From positions 1 to 32,795 of the forward strand of contig DIWG01000037.1 in the NCBI GenBank assembly GCA_002423465.1: a DNA stretch of 32,795 bases, in the 5' to 3' direction. Below the pieces are notes generated by a model. That model had not been told where the DNA came from. It did not search any database and saw nothing but the letters and a program-made list of their open reading frames with translations. A program made the position numbers and the translations under genes. Source of the stretch: Syntrophaceae bacterium UBA6112. GTDB taxonomy: Bacteria > Desulfobacterota > Syntrophia > Syntrophales > UBA5619. Position 1 is the stretch's first letter. Every line of letters begins with the position of its first letter. This document shows positions 24,114 through 32,725 of the stretch, piece by piece.

Positions 24114-24947
24114 ATGATGAAACATGACGGCCCGCTGAAGACACTCGGCCCACAGGCTGCACAGCTTGTTACATCACTCCATGAAGACAACAAGCTGGTT
24201 TTTCGCCTGGAAGATGTCCAGCGGATCCTCAGCCTCGAAGAACCGACTACCCGCAGCCTCGTCAGAACGCTCGTGAACAGAGGCGTGGCCGCGCGTCTGA
24301 AGCCCGGCCTTTTCACCCTTGTCCCCTTCGAACTGGGGAGAGAGCGGGAGTACCTGGGAAACCCCTTCATTGTGGCCCGCGAACTGGCCGGTGGAAAAGA
24401 TTACTTTCTCTCCCATGGTACGGCGATGTCAATCCACGGCATGGTCACACAGCCTCAGTTGGTGGTCCACGTGACCACGACGGTGCCGCGCCGGCCCGTC
24501 CGGATCATGGGCACCGAATTCCGGTTCTTCGCGTCTGCAAAGGACGGGTTCTACGGCCTGATGGACCACTGGGTCACAAAGCAGGAAAAGGTCAGGATCA
24601 GTGATCCCGAAAGGACCATCCTGGACGGGCTCCGGATGCCGGAATACTGCGGCGGTCTGACCGAACTGGCCAAGGGGCTCTGGATCAGGAAGCCGGACCT
24701 GAAAGCCGACAGGCTGGTCGATTATGCGTTACGATTGGATGTCGGCGCCGTCATCCGCCGGCTGGGATATCTCATGGAGCTTTACGATATCGGCACCCCT
24801 GCGGACAGGGATAGACTCCGGGGTAAACTGACAGGCACTTACGCAAGCCTGGATCCGCTTATGCCGGCCGAGGGGAAGTACCTGCGCAGATGGCGGCTTC
24901 GCCTCAATGTGTCTTCCGATGAACTGCTTTCAACAGTGAGGACCTGA
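24114..24947 (+). CDS. abiEi: AbiEi-family antitoxin
   Basis: A 277-aa transcriptional antitoxin of a type IV toxin-antitoxin pair. Residues about 10-75 form a winged helix (EDVQRILSLEEPTTRSLVRTL, described here by its start LEDVQRIL), followed by GLFTLVPFELG and the AbiEi core GGKDYFLSHGTAMSIHGM, then the C-terminal antitoxin domain with PERTILDGLR. It should repress its own operon through the two upstream inverted repeats and neutralise AbiEii without stable binding. The ATG at 24114 has AGAGGA 9 nt upstream; the upstream TTG start has none. Its stop overlaps the toxin start by one base (TGATG). Codons are GC-rich, unlike the CBASS genes. Confidence 0.9.
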   Translation: MMKHDGPLKTLGPQAAQLVTSLHEDNKLVFRLEDVQRILSLEEPTTRSLVRTLVNRGVAARLKPGLFTLVPFELGREREYLGNPFIVARELAGGKDYFLSHGTAMSIHGMVTQPQLVVHVTTTVPRRPVRIMGTEFRFFASAKDGFYGLMDHWVTKQEKVRISDPERTILDGLRMPEYCGGLTELAKGLWIRKPDLKADRLVDYALRLDVGAVIRRLGYLMELYDIGTPADRDRLRGKLTGTYASLDPLMPAEGKYLRRWRLRLNVSSDELLSTVRT

Positions 24948-25783
24948 TGATTCCGCAACGAGATCTGTCGCTGCTGTCAAACCGCCTCGCCAAGAAGGAA
25001 GAGCGCCGCATTCCCGAGGCTGTCCTGGAAAAGGACTACTGCCTTTCCTGGTTCCTCGTGGGCATGTCCGCAACCCCTCTCAAGGACATTCTTGTCTTTA
25101 AAGGCGGTACGGCAATCAAGAAATGCTACATCCCTGATTACCGCTTTTCAGAAGATCTCGATTTCACCCTGCGCGAAGAGACACCCTTTGAAGTAATCCA
25201 GGGCCATCTTGACGAGGTATTCAGACGCACGGAAGAAGCCTCGGGCGTCAAGATCCGCTTCAGCCGATACGACCGGCACTCCCACGAAAACAGCCATACG
25301 TTCTACCTCGCCTACGAAGGGCCTCTTCCCGGCGCCGCCGGCAAGGAAGTCAAGGTGGACATCACGATCCGGGAGCGGATTGTCTTTCCCGTATCCACCC
25401 TGCCCGTGCTCAAGGCCTATACAGAATACCGGGACCTTCCGACAGACGCAGTCGTCGGCGTCTATTCCCTCAACGAAATAGCGGCGGAAAAGATCGTTGC
25501 CCTGTTCGATCCGGCGCGGAACGAGCCCCGGGACCTTTACGACCTGTGGCACCTGTCCGGCAACAGGCTTGTCAAACCCGCCGAACTGATTGAGGCGGTC
25601 AGGGCAAAGACGGCATTTCGCAGCAGAACGCTGAATGGTGCAAAGGACCTGTTTCAACGGAAGGAGGCCCGTCTGAGGAAACTCTGGGCCATCAGACTGG
25701 CGGCGCAGATGGCCGACCTTCCGGAATTTGACGAAGTGTACCGGGCGGTTACCAGGGAGTTGAGGAAGGAGTACTTTGGATAG
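24947..25783 (+). CDS. abiEii: AbiEii nucleotidyltransferase toxin
   Basis: A 278-aa DUF1814/COG2253 nucleotidyltransferase. The motif FKGGTAIKKCY (about 51-61) with RFSEDLDFT (Asp70, Asp72) gives the GS/GG-DxD active site; VKVDITIRER supplies the third acidic residue, and EIAAEKIVAL with RDLYDLWHL are further family blocks. Related toxins add nucleotides, mostly pyrimidines, to tRNA acceptor ends and stop translation; some AbiE systems abort phage growth. It is translationally coupled to the antitoxin. Its position close to a tRNA scar is typical island cargo. Confidence 0.92.
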   Translation: MIPQRDLSLLSNRLAKKEERRIPEAVLEKDYCLSWFLVGMSATPLKDILVFKGGTAIKKCYIPDYRFSEDLDFTLREETPFEVIQGHLDEVFRRTEEASGVKIRFSRYDRHSHENSHTFYLAYEGPLPGAAGKEVKVDITIRERIVFPVSTLPVLKAYTEYRDLPTDAVVGVYSLNEIAAEKIVALFDPARNEPRDLYDLWHLSGNRLVKPAELIEAVRAKTAFRSRTLNGAKDLFQRKEARLRKLWAIRLAAQMADLPEFDEVYRAVTRELRKEYFG

Positions 25784-25819
25784 GATGGAGTTGATGACCT
25801 TTAATCAAGGTGATTGATT

Positions 25820-26713
25820 ATGGCAAAGGCGATTTTCACAACAAAGATCACTCCAAGTTACAATGACCTTCCGGAATTGATGTACCATTTTCCAAAAACC
25901 TATTTGCGTCAAGCAAACCTGACTGTTGGTGATTGGATCATATATTACGAACCGCGCAGAGAAGACATTTCTCCGGCCGGTCATGCGGGGCGTCAATGTT
26001 ATTTTGCAACAGCACGAGTAACCCACATCAAAGAAGATATTGCTGTGAAGGACCATTACTATGCTTTCGTAGAAAATTACGTCGAATTTTCGGTGCCAGT
26101 TCCCTTCAAAATTGGCTCGTTCTATTACGAAAGCGGGCTTAAGAAAGCTGATGGGTCAACCAACAAGGGGGCTTTTGGAAGAGCCGTTAGAATTATCCAG
26201 GATGAAGAGTATCAGGCAATTGTTGCGGCCGGCATGGCACAGATCAACGAGCAGACCGTACGAGACGACTCCGAGCCGCCAATCAATTTTGATGTGGAGC
26301 GACCTGTGATCCAACAAATTATCGAGCGACCATTTCGCGAAGCAGCTTTCTCAAGGCTGGTAAAAGACGAATACGGTCTAACGTGTTCGATGACGGGGAT
26401 AACCATAAAGAATGACCGAGGCATCATGGAGGTAGAAGCCGCTCACATCAAGCCTGTTAAATTCAATGGTCCCGATTCGGTGAGAAACGGGATTGCCCTT
26501 TGCCGCACATTCCATTGGATGTTTGACCATGGCCTCATCTCGGTCGCAGACTCTTGCGATATCATGGTAAAGAATATCGTTCCCCCCAAAGTTTATCAAC
26601 TTCTCAACAGCAATGGGAAAATTAGACTCCCCTCAAATAGCATGTCCGCTCCTCATCCCAGATTTCTGAAGTTTCACCGTGAGGTTATTTATAACTCTGC
26701 GACAAACCGATGA
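25820..26713 (+). CDS. HNH endonuclease with N-terminal reader-like domain
   Basis: A 297-aa protein. Residues about 1-150 (FTTKITPSYNDLPELMYHF, GDWIIYYEPRRE, CYFATARVTHI) form a beta-rich domain seen in a widespread family of HNH nucleases; it may read modified or damaged bases in the manner of SRA/PUA folds, which is inference. Residues about 200-260 hold the HNH site: EAAHIKPVKFNGPDSVRNG, then ALCRTFHWMFDHGLISV. This arrangement is typical of type IV or McrA-like restriction. AAGGTG lies 7 nt before the ATG at 25820. The gene ends ATGA-overlapping a 27-codon frame and close to the AIPR gene. Confidence 0.82.
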   Translation: MAKAIFTTKITPSYNDLPELMYHFPKTYLRQANLTVGDWIIYYEPRREDISPAGHAGRQCYFATARVTHIKEDIAVKDHYYAFVENYVEFSVPVPFKIGSFYYESGLKKADGSTNKGAFGRAVRIIQDEEYQAIVAAGMAQINEQTVRDDSEPPINFDVERPVIQQIIERPFREAAFSRLVKDEYGLTCSMTGITIKNDRGIMEVEAAHIKPVKFNGPDSVRNGIALCRTFHWMFDHGLISVADSCDIMVKNIVPPKVYQLLNSNGKIRLPSNSMSAPHPRFLKFHREVIYNSATNR

Positions 26714-26720
26714 CCGATCA

Positions 26721-28430
26721 ATGGCACGCTTATTGGCGCGAATTATACACGGAACATCAAGAATCAATCAAACGGCTCATGCTGTTCTTGTGACGAAAGC
26801 AGTGCTGAGCAGTCGCGTCAAAGACTGGCCGGAAAGAATTATCAACGATAAGCCATTCGAGTTCCATATCTGGGATGCTGCCCGGTTTCATAGGGCTTTT
26901 GAAGCTGCTACTGGCCGGGATGAACTGAAGATTGACTTCCGAGAATTCATGCCAGAAGGTATTCCCTGTCTGGAAGCCAGCCAGACGGGCGACGAATATA
27001 AAGCTTATTTATGTGTCATTCCTGGAACTGTCCTGGCCGATCTTTATGACAGATACGGAAGCCGGCTTCTCGAAAGAAATGTCCGGTCCTTTCTTGGCAT
27101 ACGGGGAGCAAAAAGTGTCAACAGCGGTATAAGGAGTACAATCCTCAGTCAGCCCTCAATGTTTTTCGCATTCAATAACGGAATTGCAGTTACGGCCAGC
27201 ACCGTAGAAGTAGCACGCGGTGGAAACGGGCTTGGTATTCTCTGTGCAGACGATCTGCAGATTGTTAATGGGGGTCAGACAACCGCATCCCTGACAACGG
27301 CAAAACGGAAAGACAGGGCAGAGCTTAAAGACATTTTTGTACAGATGAAACTTTCCGTTATTGGACCAGAACGGGCGGATGAACTTATTCCGCAGATCTC
27401 GCGTTCTGCAAACAGCCAAAATAAAGTAAGCGACGCCGATTTTTTTTCAAACCATCCTTTCCATGTGAGAATAGAGACACATTCGCGACGTCTTTGGGGA
27501 CCGGCTGTTGCTGGGGCTCAACACGAGACGCACTGGTTTTATGAACGCGCGAGGGGACAATTTCTTAACGAACAGGTAAGGATGACCCCCTCAGAGAAGC
27601 GCAGATTTCTGCAACAGAATCCCCGCGAGCAACTCATAACAAAAACGGACCTTGCCAAGTATGAGAACGCTTGGCGAGAAATTCCCCATGTTATTAGTCT
27701 TGGTGCACAAAAGAACTTCAGGGATTTTGCAGGATATATCGATGAATTGTGGAAGGCATCCGACTCTGAGTTCAATGAAGAATATTTCAAAAACATTGTC
27801 GCACGGGCTATCATCTGGAAATACACAGAAAGAATGGTTTCAAGACAACCTTGGTATCAAGGCGGTTACAGGGCTAACGTCGTTGCGTATTCAATTGCCA
27901 AGCTTGCCATGATGATCAGAACATCAGCAGGAGGCAGGGTTCTTGACTTCAGAGCGATATGGGGAAAACAGGGTATTTCAAAGGCCATGGAATTACAGCT
28001 TGAACAGATAGCTGAGGCAGTTTTCAATACCATCGTGTCTGAAGACAGGCCTGTCGATAATGTGACGGAGTGGTGTAAAAAGAAACTCTGCTGGGAAAGG
28101 GTAGAGAGTATTAGGGTTCCATTGCTTTCTTCATTCGTCGCGGATCTAGTGGACAAGGCAGAGCTCCTGGCGGTTAAAAAGGATGCGAAGAAACTGCAAA
28201 AAACGGACAATGGTATTGCGGCACAGGCAGAGGTTGTCCAACTTGGTGGCAAGTATTGGCAGCAGATCAGCAATTGGGCTGAGAAGAAAAATTTGCTTAC
28301 GCCTGATGAAAAGAAGATTGTTAGTATCGTAGCGCGTATACCGAACAGGATACCTCCTGATTTCCAATGCCCAAAATTACTTGAAATCCGTACGAGGATG
28401 ATTGCAGAGGGCTTTGGGTATCCACAGTAA
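26721..28430 (+). CDS. AIPR-family abortive-infection protein, N-terminally shortened
   Basis: About 569 aa belonging to the AIPR family (abortive phage resistance). Strong family blocks: YDRYGSRLLERNVRSFLG, MFFAFNNGIAVTAS, LQIVNGGQTTASL, SRSANSQNKVSDADFF and WFYERARGQF. Family members usually have roughly 100 more residues before the segment that here reads HAVLVTKAVLSSRVKDWPE. In this window that part is missing and the frame begins within DNA overlapping the HNH gene end. No ribosome site precedes the ATG at 26721; a 27-codon frame starting at 26710 (MTDQWHAYW) overlaps it. A deletion or frameshift at the HNH/AIPR junction is likely, so the protein may be inactive or start differently. The C-terminal part looks intact. 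Confidence 0.82.
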   Translation: MARLLARIIHGTSRINQTAHAVLVTKAVLSSRVKDWPERIINDKPFEFHIWDAARFHRAFEAATGRDELKIDFREFMPEGIPCLEASQTGDEYKAYLCVIPGTVLADLYDRYGSRLLERNVRSFLGIRGAKSVNSGIRSTILSQPSMFFAFNNGIAVTASTVEVARGGNGLGILCADDLQIVNGGQTTASLTTAKRKDRAELKDIFVQMKLSVIGPERADELIPQISRSANSQNKVSDADFFSNHPFHVRIETHSRRLWGPAVAGAQHETHWFYERARGQFLNEQVRMTPSEKRRFLQQNPREQLITKTDLAKYENAWREIPHVISLGAQKNFRDFAGYIDELWKASDSEFNEEYFKNIVARAIIWKYTERMVSRQPWYQGGYRANVVAYSIAKLAMMIRTSAGGRVLDFRAIWGKQGISKAMELQLEQIAEAVFNTIVSEDRPVDNVTEWCKKKLCWERVESIRVPLLSSFVADLVDKAELLAVKKDAKKLQKTDNGIAAQAEVVQLGGKYWQQISNWAEKKNLLTPDEKKIVSIVARIPNRIPPDFQCPKLLEIRTRMIAEGFGYPQ

Positions 28431-28487
28431 TTATGACGTAATGGAGACATGCGATAAACGGGATATTGCAATCGAAGAAATAATGGC

Positions 28488-29225
28488 ATGGAAAAGCAAG
28501 AAATCCTCCAGGATCACAAAAAGACAGGGAAGACATTCCAGCCGCCTTTTACACAAAAACTTGGCCCATTGCATGAAATTTCATGGGTCAAAACGATGAT
28601 CCCCGAGCTGTTCTGGATTGCCATCATCCAAGATTGTTATGGCTATCAAATGGGTGTGGAAATCATAACGGCATTCTCCCGAATTGTCTGTAAATGTACT
28701 GAAGGTTCTTCTGATAAGAAGCGGGTTTTCGCATCAATGAGTTCTTTTGGAAGGTTGACGCCCGAAGAAGGTTTCTGTGTCAGGAAAGAACTTGCTGCTT
28801 CTGGCCGACTTTTTGAAATCCAAAAAGCCCTCACTGATTTAATCGTATTCTATCCTCAATGCCCCCTTTGCTTCTTATATTCGAAAATACCAAGCCTGGA
28901 TGATGGCCCAGAGCACAAACTTGCTTCGTTGAAAGCCTCGCTTGAAAAAATATATGACAAAATCTCCAGAGAGGCCATGATGGTTCAAGCAACCGCAATA
29001 TGGCTCGCATTTGATTCAGATGTTTTAAAAGTCTCTGCGGATACATCGCTTGCCGAATTCCCAGAAATTGAAAAATATCCGCACACAGAGCTATCACAGC
29101 GTGTAGCATCAAGTATCCGAGCATCGCTATTCATGTTTTTTATCGAACCCCACTATCCGGTATCATCTGACTGGCCAGCTTATTTTTGGAATCGAGGGCT
29201 TGAAATTGACCCATGTCATTTCTGA
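28488..29225 (+). CDS. Unknown protein paired with a DUF5677-like gene
   Basis: A 245-aa protein I do not recognise. It begins with a polar segment and GPLHEISWVKTMIPELFWIA (written to the last 20), followed by mixed helices and a possible Cys pair in PQCPLCFLY (about 124-132). The C-terminal third is helical. No catalytic motif or transmembrane segment is clear. The start at 28488 lacks a good ribosome site; an ATG at 28596 is an alternative. It ends 9 bp before the next gene, so the two probably form one unit. Codon use resembles the AIPR gene, not the GC-rich abiE genes. Confidence 0.65.
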   Translation: MEKQEILQDHKKTGKTFQPPFTQKLGPLHEISWVKTMIPELFWIAIIQDCYGYQMGVEIITAFSRIVCKCTEGSSDKKRVFASMSSFGRLTPEEGFCVRKELAASGRLFEIQKALTDLIVFYPQCPLCFLYSKIPSLDDGPEHKLASLKASLEKIYDKISREAMMVQATAIWLAFDSDVLKVSADTSLAEFPEIEKYPHTELSQRVASSIRASLFMFFIEPHYPVSSDWPAYFWNRGLEIDPCHF

Positions 29226-29234
29226 GGATTATAG

Positions 29235-30065
29235 ATGGACAACGATTTAGATTATGATGAGATTGAGAAGCTCATAAAAGCGTTCGTAGAGAAAGCACGT
29301 CAGGAGCTGAATGAAAGATGGGCTAAATGGCCTATTGATTTATCTCAGAGGGAACTTTACGAGGTAGTGGGCGCGCTTTTGGCACGGCAAGTGACCCTGG
29401 CAAGACAGTTAGCGGAATGTCCTCAACTGTGGAATGGCCATATTGCGCCAGTCCTACTGCGGGCCATGGCGGACGTATATATTTCGCTGGCATGGGTATT
29501 GGAAGACCCGCTCGATCGTTCGCAAAAATTCGTCTTCTACGGACTGGGCCAGGCAAAACTTCAATTAGAACATCGAAAAGCCCAGATAGTTGATAGAGAA
29601 CCGACACCTGAAGAAAAAAGGCTGCTTGATGCATCTGAGCGATGGATCAATTCGCAACGGTTTACATTTTTAACAGAGGTAAATATCGGAAGCTGGTCTG
29701 GAATAACAATTCGTCAAATGGCTGAAGAAGCGAAGTGCATTGACTTTTATAACTATGTCTATACCCCCTTTAGTGCCTGTGCTCATTCGATGTGGCACCA
29801 TGTTGCCCGATACAATCTGAAGCAGTGTAATAATCCGCTCCACCAATATCATCAAGTGCCAGATGATCCTGAATTCCCCTTTGATCCGTACAACCTGTAT
29901 CTCGCCGCCAAGTATCTGGAGAAAACCTTTTCCGCCTTCGATAAGAAGTTCGCTGTCAACATCACGTCACCTTCTGCCTACGACGTGTTGTGTGATGGGC
30001 TGGACAATCTATTTAAAGAAGCAAAAGGCACACGAGAGAATACTACCGGTTCAGAAACGGCCTGA
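29235..30065 (+). CDS. DUF5677-like helical protein
   Basis: A 276-aa, mostly helical protein. LLRAMADVYISLAWVLED (about 75-92), FVFYGLGQAKLQLEH and FYNYVYTPFSACAHSMWHHV match the pattern of DUF5677 proteins, whose function is not established. Several conserved-looking His residues (AHSMWHHVARYN) could be catalytic or metal-binding, but the HEPN RNase motif Rx4-6H is not evident. GAGGAT precedes the ATG by about 7 nt. It is last in the plus-strand set and is followed by a terminator at 30247. A role in defence together with the 245-aa partner is plausible from the neighbourhood only. Confidence 0.7.
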   Translation: MDNDLDYDEIEKLIKAFVEKARQELNERWAKWPIDLSQRELYEVVGALLARQVTLARQLAECPQLWNGHIAPVLLRAMADVYISLAWVLEDPLDRSQKFVFYGLGQAKLQLEHRKAQIVDREPTPEEKRLLDASERWINSQRFTFLTEVNIGSWSGITIRQMAEEAKCIDFYNYVYTPFSACAHSMWHHVARYNLKQCNNPLHQYHQVPDDPEFPFDPYNLYLAAKYLEKTFSAFDKKFAVNITSPSAYDVLCDGLDNLFKEAKGTRENTTGSETA

Positions 30066-30246
30066 GACAAATGGCTTTAAAATTTACCCGCTACGCACTT
30101 CAGGGGTGCCAGTGCAGCTTGGCTAATCTGAACCGCGATCTTTGCCGGCTCATCAATCGTTATTGTCCTCCCTTGAAAAGAGCGGTTGGGTTGTGTCAAT
30201 ACCTCCTGCTTAACCCAGGCACAACAGATCCAGGCGTCGATTGGTC

Positions 30247-30286
30247 AAAAAACGACGGCAGACATGACATCTTGCCGACGTTTTTG
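30247..30286. terminator. Bidirectional Rho-independent terminator
   Basis: AAAAACG-A-CGGCA and TGCCG-A-CGTTTTT pair around a 12-nt loop with one A-A mismatch. The A-run on one side and T-run on the other allow termination from both strands. It sits between the plus-strand gene ending at 30065 and the minus-strand gene ending at 30346. The rest of the 280-bp gap holds nothing else I can identify. Confidence 0.75.
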
Positions 30287-30345
30287 TACCACCTCTCTAT
30301 CCGTCACCCCAGCTGCACGCAATCATATCATGAGCATCCAGAGGA

Positions 30346-31632
30346 TTATCTTTCCTCCGGCGACCGCCACGCCAGAAAACGATCGAGCGCATCGATGTTG
30401 CCGACCATCTCCCGGGCAAGCTTCAGTCGCTCTAATAGCCTGACCCTGTCCACCTCGCCCAAAACCGCAGCCCGTTGTTCGGCATCCCTGAAAAATTGTT
30501 CAATCCGGCTCGCCGTTCCCCAGCGCTCGACGATCTGGAGGAGTTCCTCTCGGCTCTCTTTGCGCGCCTGGGCAGCTCGGCGCACCGCTTCTTCCCGGCG
30601 CCAAACTTCTTGTTGAGCCTCCCACTTTTGGTGTTCTATTGCTGCTTGGTGTTCCCCTTCCTCAACAAGACGGGCGATGACCCCGGCCGCACCCTTGAGC
30701 ACCCTGATGATTGTTTTGATCTGGCTGCCCAGATCCCGCTTCTTGGACTCCTGCCACCTTTGGACCCAGTTGGCCCGGTGATAGGGGGCATAGGCCTGCA
30801 GGCAGAGCCGGCCGGTGGGGTAATCCTTTTTCGTCGTCCAGGTCAATTCATGGGCATAGAGATTCCGCTTGGGCGGCACGTAATCCGCCTCGCGAACATA
30901 TTTGCCGTTGACGTAACGGAGTTCGACCTCTTCGGCCAGTTCGACGATCGTCAAGCCGATCGCTACAGTCCCGACATACACCACTGTGCAGCGGCAAGGG
31001 GACCAGAGATGATTGGAGTATCGATCCTCGCGCGTCTTCGCCGGTACCTCATGCTCATCCACTGCCGCCCTGTAAAAATTCACCCCTCTTGGTTCGAGAA
31101 CGACCGGATAGCCACGATCTTCCAGGGCCAGGAACAACTGGTTGGCGAACGCCAGGGCCTTATCGAGACATGGCTTGGTCACAATCAAGTCGACCAACAT
31201 CTGTTTATCCGGTCTTAGATAACCGGTTTCATTCTTGTAACGACCCTTTTCAAAGAGACTCTTCACACCATCGACGAGGGGATGTTGGCTGGGACGTTCC
31301 GCTTTCGGCCATGAGGGACGCCGCCGCCCCCGTACAGGCGGATGGGGCAGCGGCAAGGGCACACTGCCATTGTGACCGCCCCGTGACCAGGTCAGTTGGT
31401 TCCCCGGCAGAGCATGAGACAGCGGTGGGATCGGAGGTTTCTTGCCGGCAGCCCGCATGGCCCAATAGCCCCGCCCCGGGCGGGGAACATTCATGAGCCT
31501 GCAGATCCTGGCCAGGTAGCTTGAGGATACACCATACCGGGCTGCCACCTTGAGCATCGGCTCTTTCCAGACCAGTGAATGCATGGCCTCGCGCGTCAAT
31601 GGCGCCGGTAGGGATTCATCGGTTGTCGTCAT
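30346..31632 (-). CDS. Hypothetical protein with helix-turn-helix-like N-terminus
   Basis: A 428-aa protein of a type common on plasmids and islands but unnamed. Residues about 12-58 (LTREAMHSLVWKEPMLKVAA, then YGVSSSYLARICRLMNVPRP) look like a helix-turn-helix ending in PRPGRGYWA. A Pro/Arg-rich linker follows (about 65-115), then a central alpha-beta region (VVYVGTVAIGLTIVELAEEV) and a long charged coiled coil near the C-terminus (IEHQKWEAQQEVWRREEAV). It may bind DNA. The first ATG at 31632 has only a weak ribosome site; the Met at residue 17 is an alternative. It stands alone, pointing toward the defence genes, bounded by the terminator and the GC-rich repeat region. Confidence 0.65.
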   Translation of the reverse strand: MTTTDESLPAPLTREAMHSLVWKEPMLKVAARYGVSSSYLARICRLMNVPRPGRGYWAMRAAGKKPPIPPLSHALPGNQLTWSRGGHNGSVPLPLPHPPVRGRRRPSWPKAERPSQHPLVDGVKSLFEKGRYKNETGYLRPDKQMLVDLIVTKPCLDKALAFANQLFLALEDRGYPVVLEPRGVNFYRAAVDEHEVPAKTREDRYSNHLWSPCRCTVVYVGTVAIGLTIVELAEEVELRYVNGKYVREADYVPPKRNLYAHELTWTTKKDYPTGRLCLQAYAPYHRANWVQRWQESKKRDLGSQIKTIIRVLKGAAGVIARLVEEGEHQAAIEHQKWEAQQEVWRREEAVRRAAQARKESREELLQIVERWGTASRIEQFFRDAEQRAAVLGEVDRVRLLERLKLAREMVGNIDALDRFLAWRSPEER

Positions 31633-32160
31633 CGTTCAAACCAAATCCATAAAGATTATGAGGGGCGTTTCTTAGCATGTTCATGAGGAAAAGGCATCTC
31701 CCTATCAGTCGAAAAGGCATGGACGGGTCCTCTTACGCAGACCCCGCACAAGGCGGCGTCAGGGAACGCAACGCCGGAAGCGGGGAAAGAGGCAGAATGC
31801 CGATACGAGCCACCCATGTGGAAAGCTAAACAATCCCGCCCTTCCCTATGAGAATCACCCGCGATGATCTTGGGTTTCATTTTTTGACCTGGGCTTCACC
31901 GGAGCGCCCGGACGGACGATCTCAACCAAAGGACGGGACCGTACGGCGCCATGGAATCCGCTTCAGCGGTTTCGAGGGCGAGAGCGCGAATCAGGGAGAC
32001 GTGTCCCGTCCGGAGCGAAGCGGAGGGCGAGTCACGACGACCGGCGAGAGGGGCGTCACGAACGTGTCCGCCCCGACGAGAAAAGAAAATGATCGCCCGC
32101 TGCCGCCTGTCTCCGACGAAGGAGGTGACAGGCGGCAAGCGGGCCACCAAGGCGCAGGAG
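31633..32160. other. GC-rich non-coding stretch
   Basis: I see no gene here: frames are short, Arg/Pro/Ser-rich and without ribosome sites. The first 230 bp may hold the promoter of the minus-strand gene. From about 31900 the composition matches the repeat region, with words such as GGAGCGAAGCGGAGG. The hairpin at 32095 is listed separately. Confidence 0.5.
32095..32144. other. Long hairpin presenting a perfect Shine-Dalgarno sequence
   Basis: GCCCGCTGCCGCCTGTC pairs with GACAGGCGGCAAGCGGGC (17 bp, one bulge). The loop region TCCGACGAAGGAGGT contains AAGGAGGTGA (32119-32128), full complement of the 16S rRNA 3' end. No start codon follows at a suitable distance, so it is not an ordinary ribosome site. 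On the minus strand the loop is instead an anti-SD-like TCACCTCCTT. Confidence 0.55.
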
Positions 32161-32520
32161 AGCGGAGCGTCCGTGGTTTTGCGGCGCGGAGCCGACTGAG
32201 CTAAAGCCCGCGAACCGGGGCGTCTGCGCGAAGCAAGGTCGCTCCGGGAGCGGGCAAGATTTTAAAAAGATCGGAAGGCCTAGGCAGTCAGCGCGCAGCG
32301 CCTGTCTGCCTAGGCCAGGAGCACCAAACAGAAGCGGCCGAGCGGAGCGTCCGCGGGTTTATGCGGTCGAGGAGCCAGCCGCAACGCCCGAGGACCGGCA
32401 GTCCGAACGCAGTGAGGTCTGCCGGGACCGGGTAAAAGAAAAGTACAAAATGCCTGAGGGGCGGGCCAGTCGCCGCTCAGCGGTCGTCCGGCCTGGCCCG
32501 GAGGCAGCGAGGGAGCCCCT
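32161..32520. repeat. Tandem 180-bp structured repeat, two units
   Basis: AGCGGAGCGTCCG recurs exactly 180 bp apart (32161, 32341). In each unit a hairpin with a 17-nt loop follows: CCGGGGCG/CGCTCCGG (32215-32247) and CCGGCAG/CTGCCGG (32395-32425), with similar loops ending AAGGT/GAGGT. An AT-rich spacer and then a two-part hairpin come next (32277-32316 and 32462-32500). Stem bases differ between units but pairing is kept, evidence for selection on structure. A degenerate third unit may begin near 32550. Confidence 0.65.
32277..32316. repeat. Two-part hairpin, middle copy
   Basis: GGCCTAGGCAG and CTGCCTAGGCC are perfect 11-bp arms enclosing TCA, GCGC-GCA-GCGC and CTGT. The same plan, with other bases, is found at 1-39 (inner CCGC-GCA-GCGG) and at 32462-32500 (inner CCGC-TCA-GCGG). 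Confidence 0.7.
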
Positions 32521-32725
32521 TGGGGCGGACGGGCGTGGATGCAAGCGGCCGGAGAGGCGGCGCGGAGCGCAGCGCAGCCCGGCCACGACGGACGCTGGCA
32601 ACCGCAGGGAGGGCGGGGAAAAAGGCGCGGTAGACGGTGCACAAAGCCGGTAGGGAGCGACGCCGCGGCGCGACCCCGGCGACTGCAACGCTGGCCGCCT
32701 ACCGAACAGATCTTTGAAACGAGCA
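32461..32725. repeat. Long GC-rich direct repeat, right copy
   Basis: Same orientation and nearly same length as 1-258. It opens with CGGGCCAG/CTGGCCCG (32462-32469/32493-32500) around CCGC-TCA-GCGG, then GCCCC-TT-GGGGC (32515-32526), and ends with AGATCTTTGAAACGAGC. The remaining 70 bp to the window end are unlike the left side. The two copies bracket the whole defence region. Confidence 0.7.

Noticed and set aside
29235..30065. HEPN RNase assignment for the DUF5677-like protein
   Set aside because: The Rx4-6H motif is not visible; the helical content alone is not enough.
30071..31218. Plus-strand frames opposite the 428-aa gene
   Set aside because: They lack ribosome sites and domain motifs, and cross the terminator hairpin.
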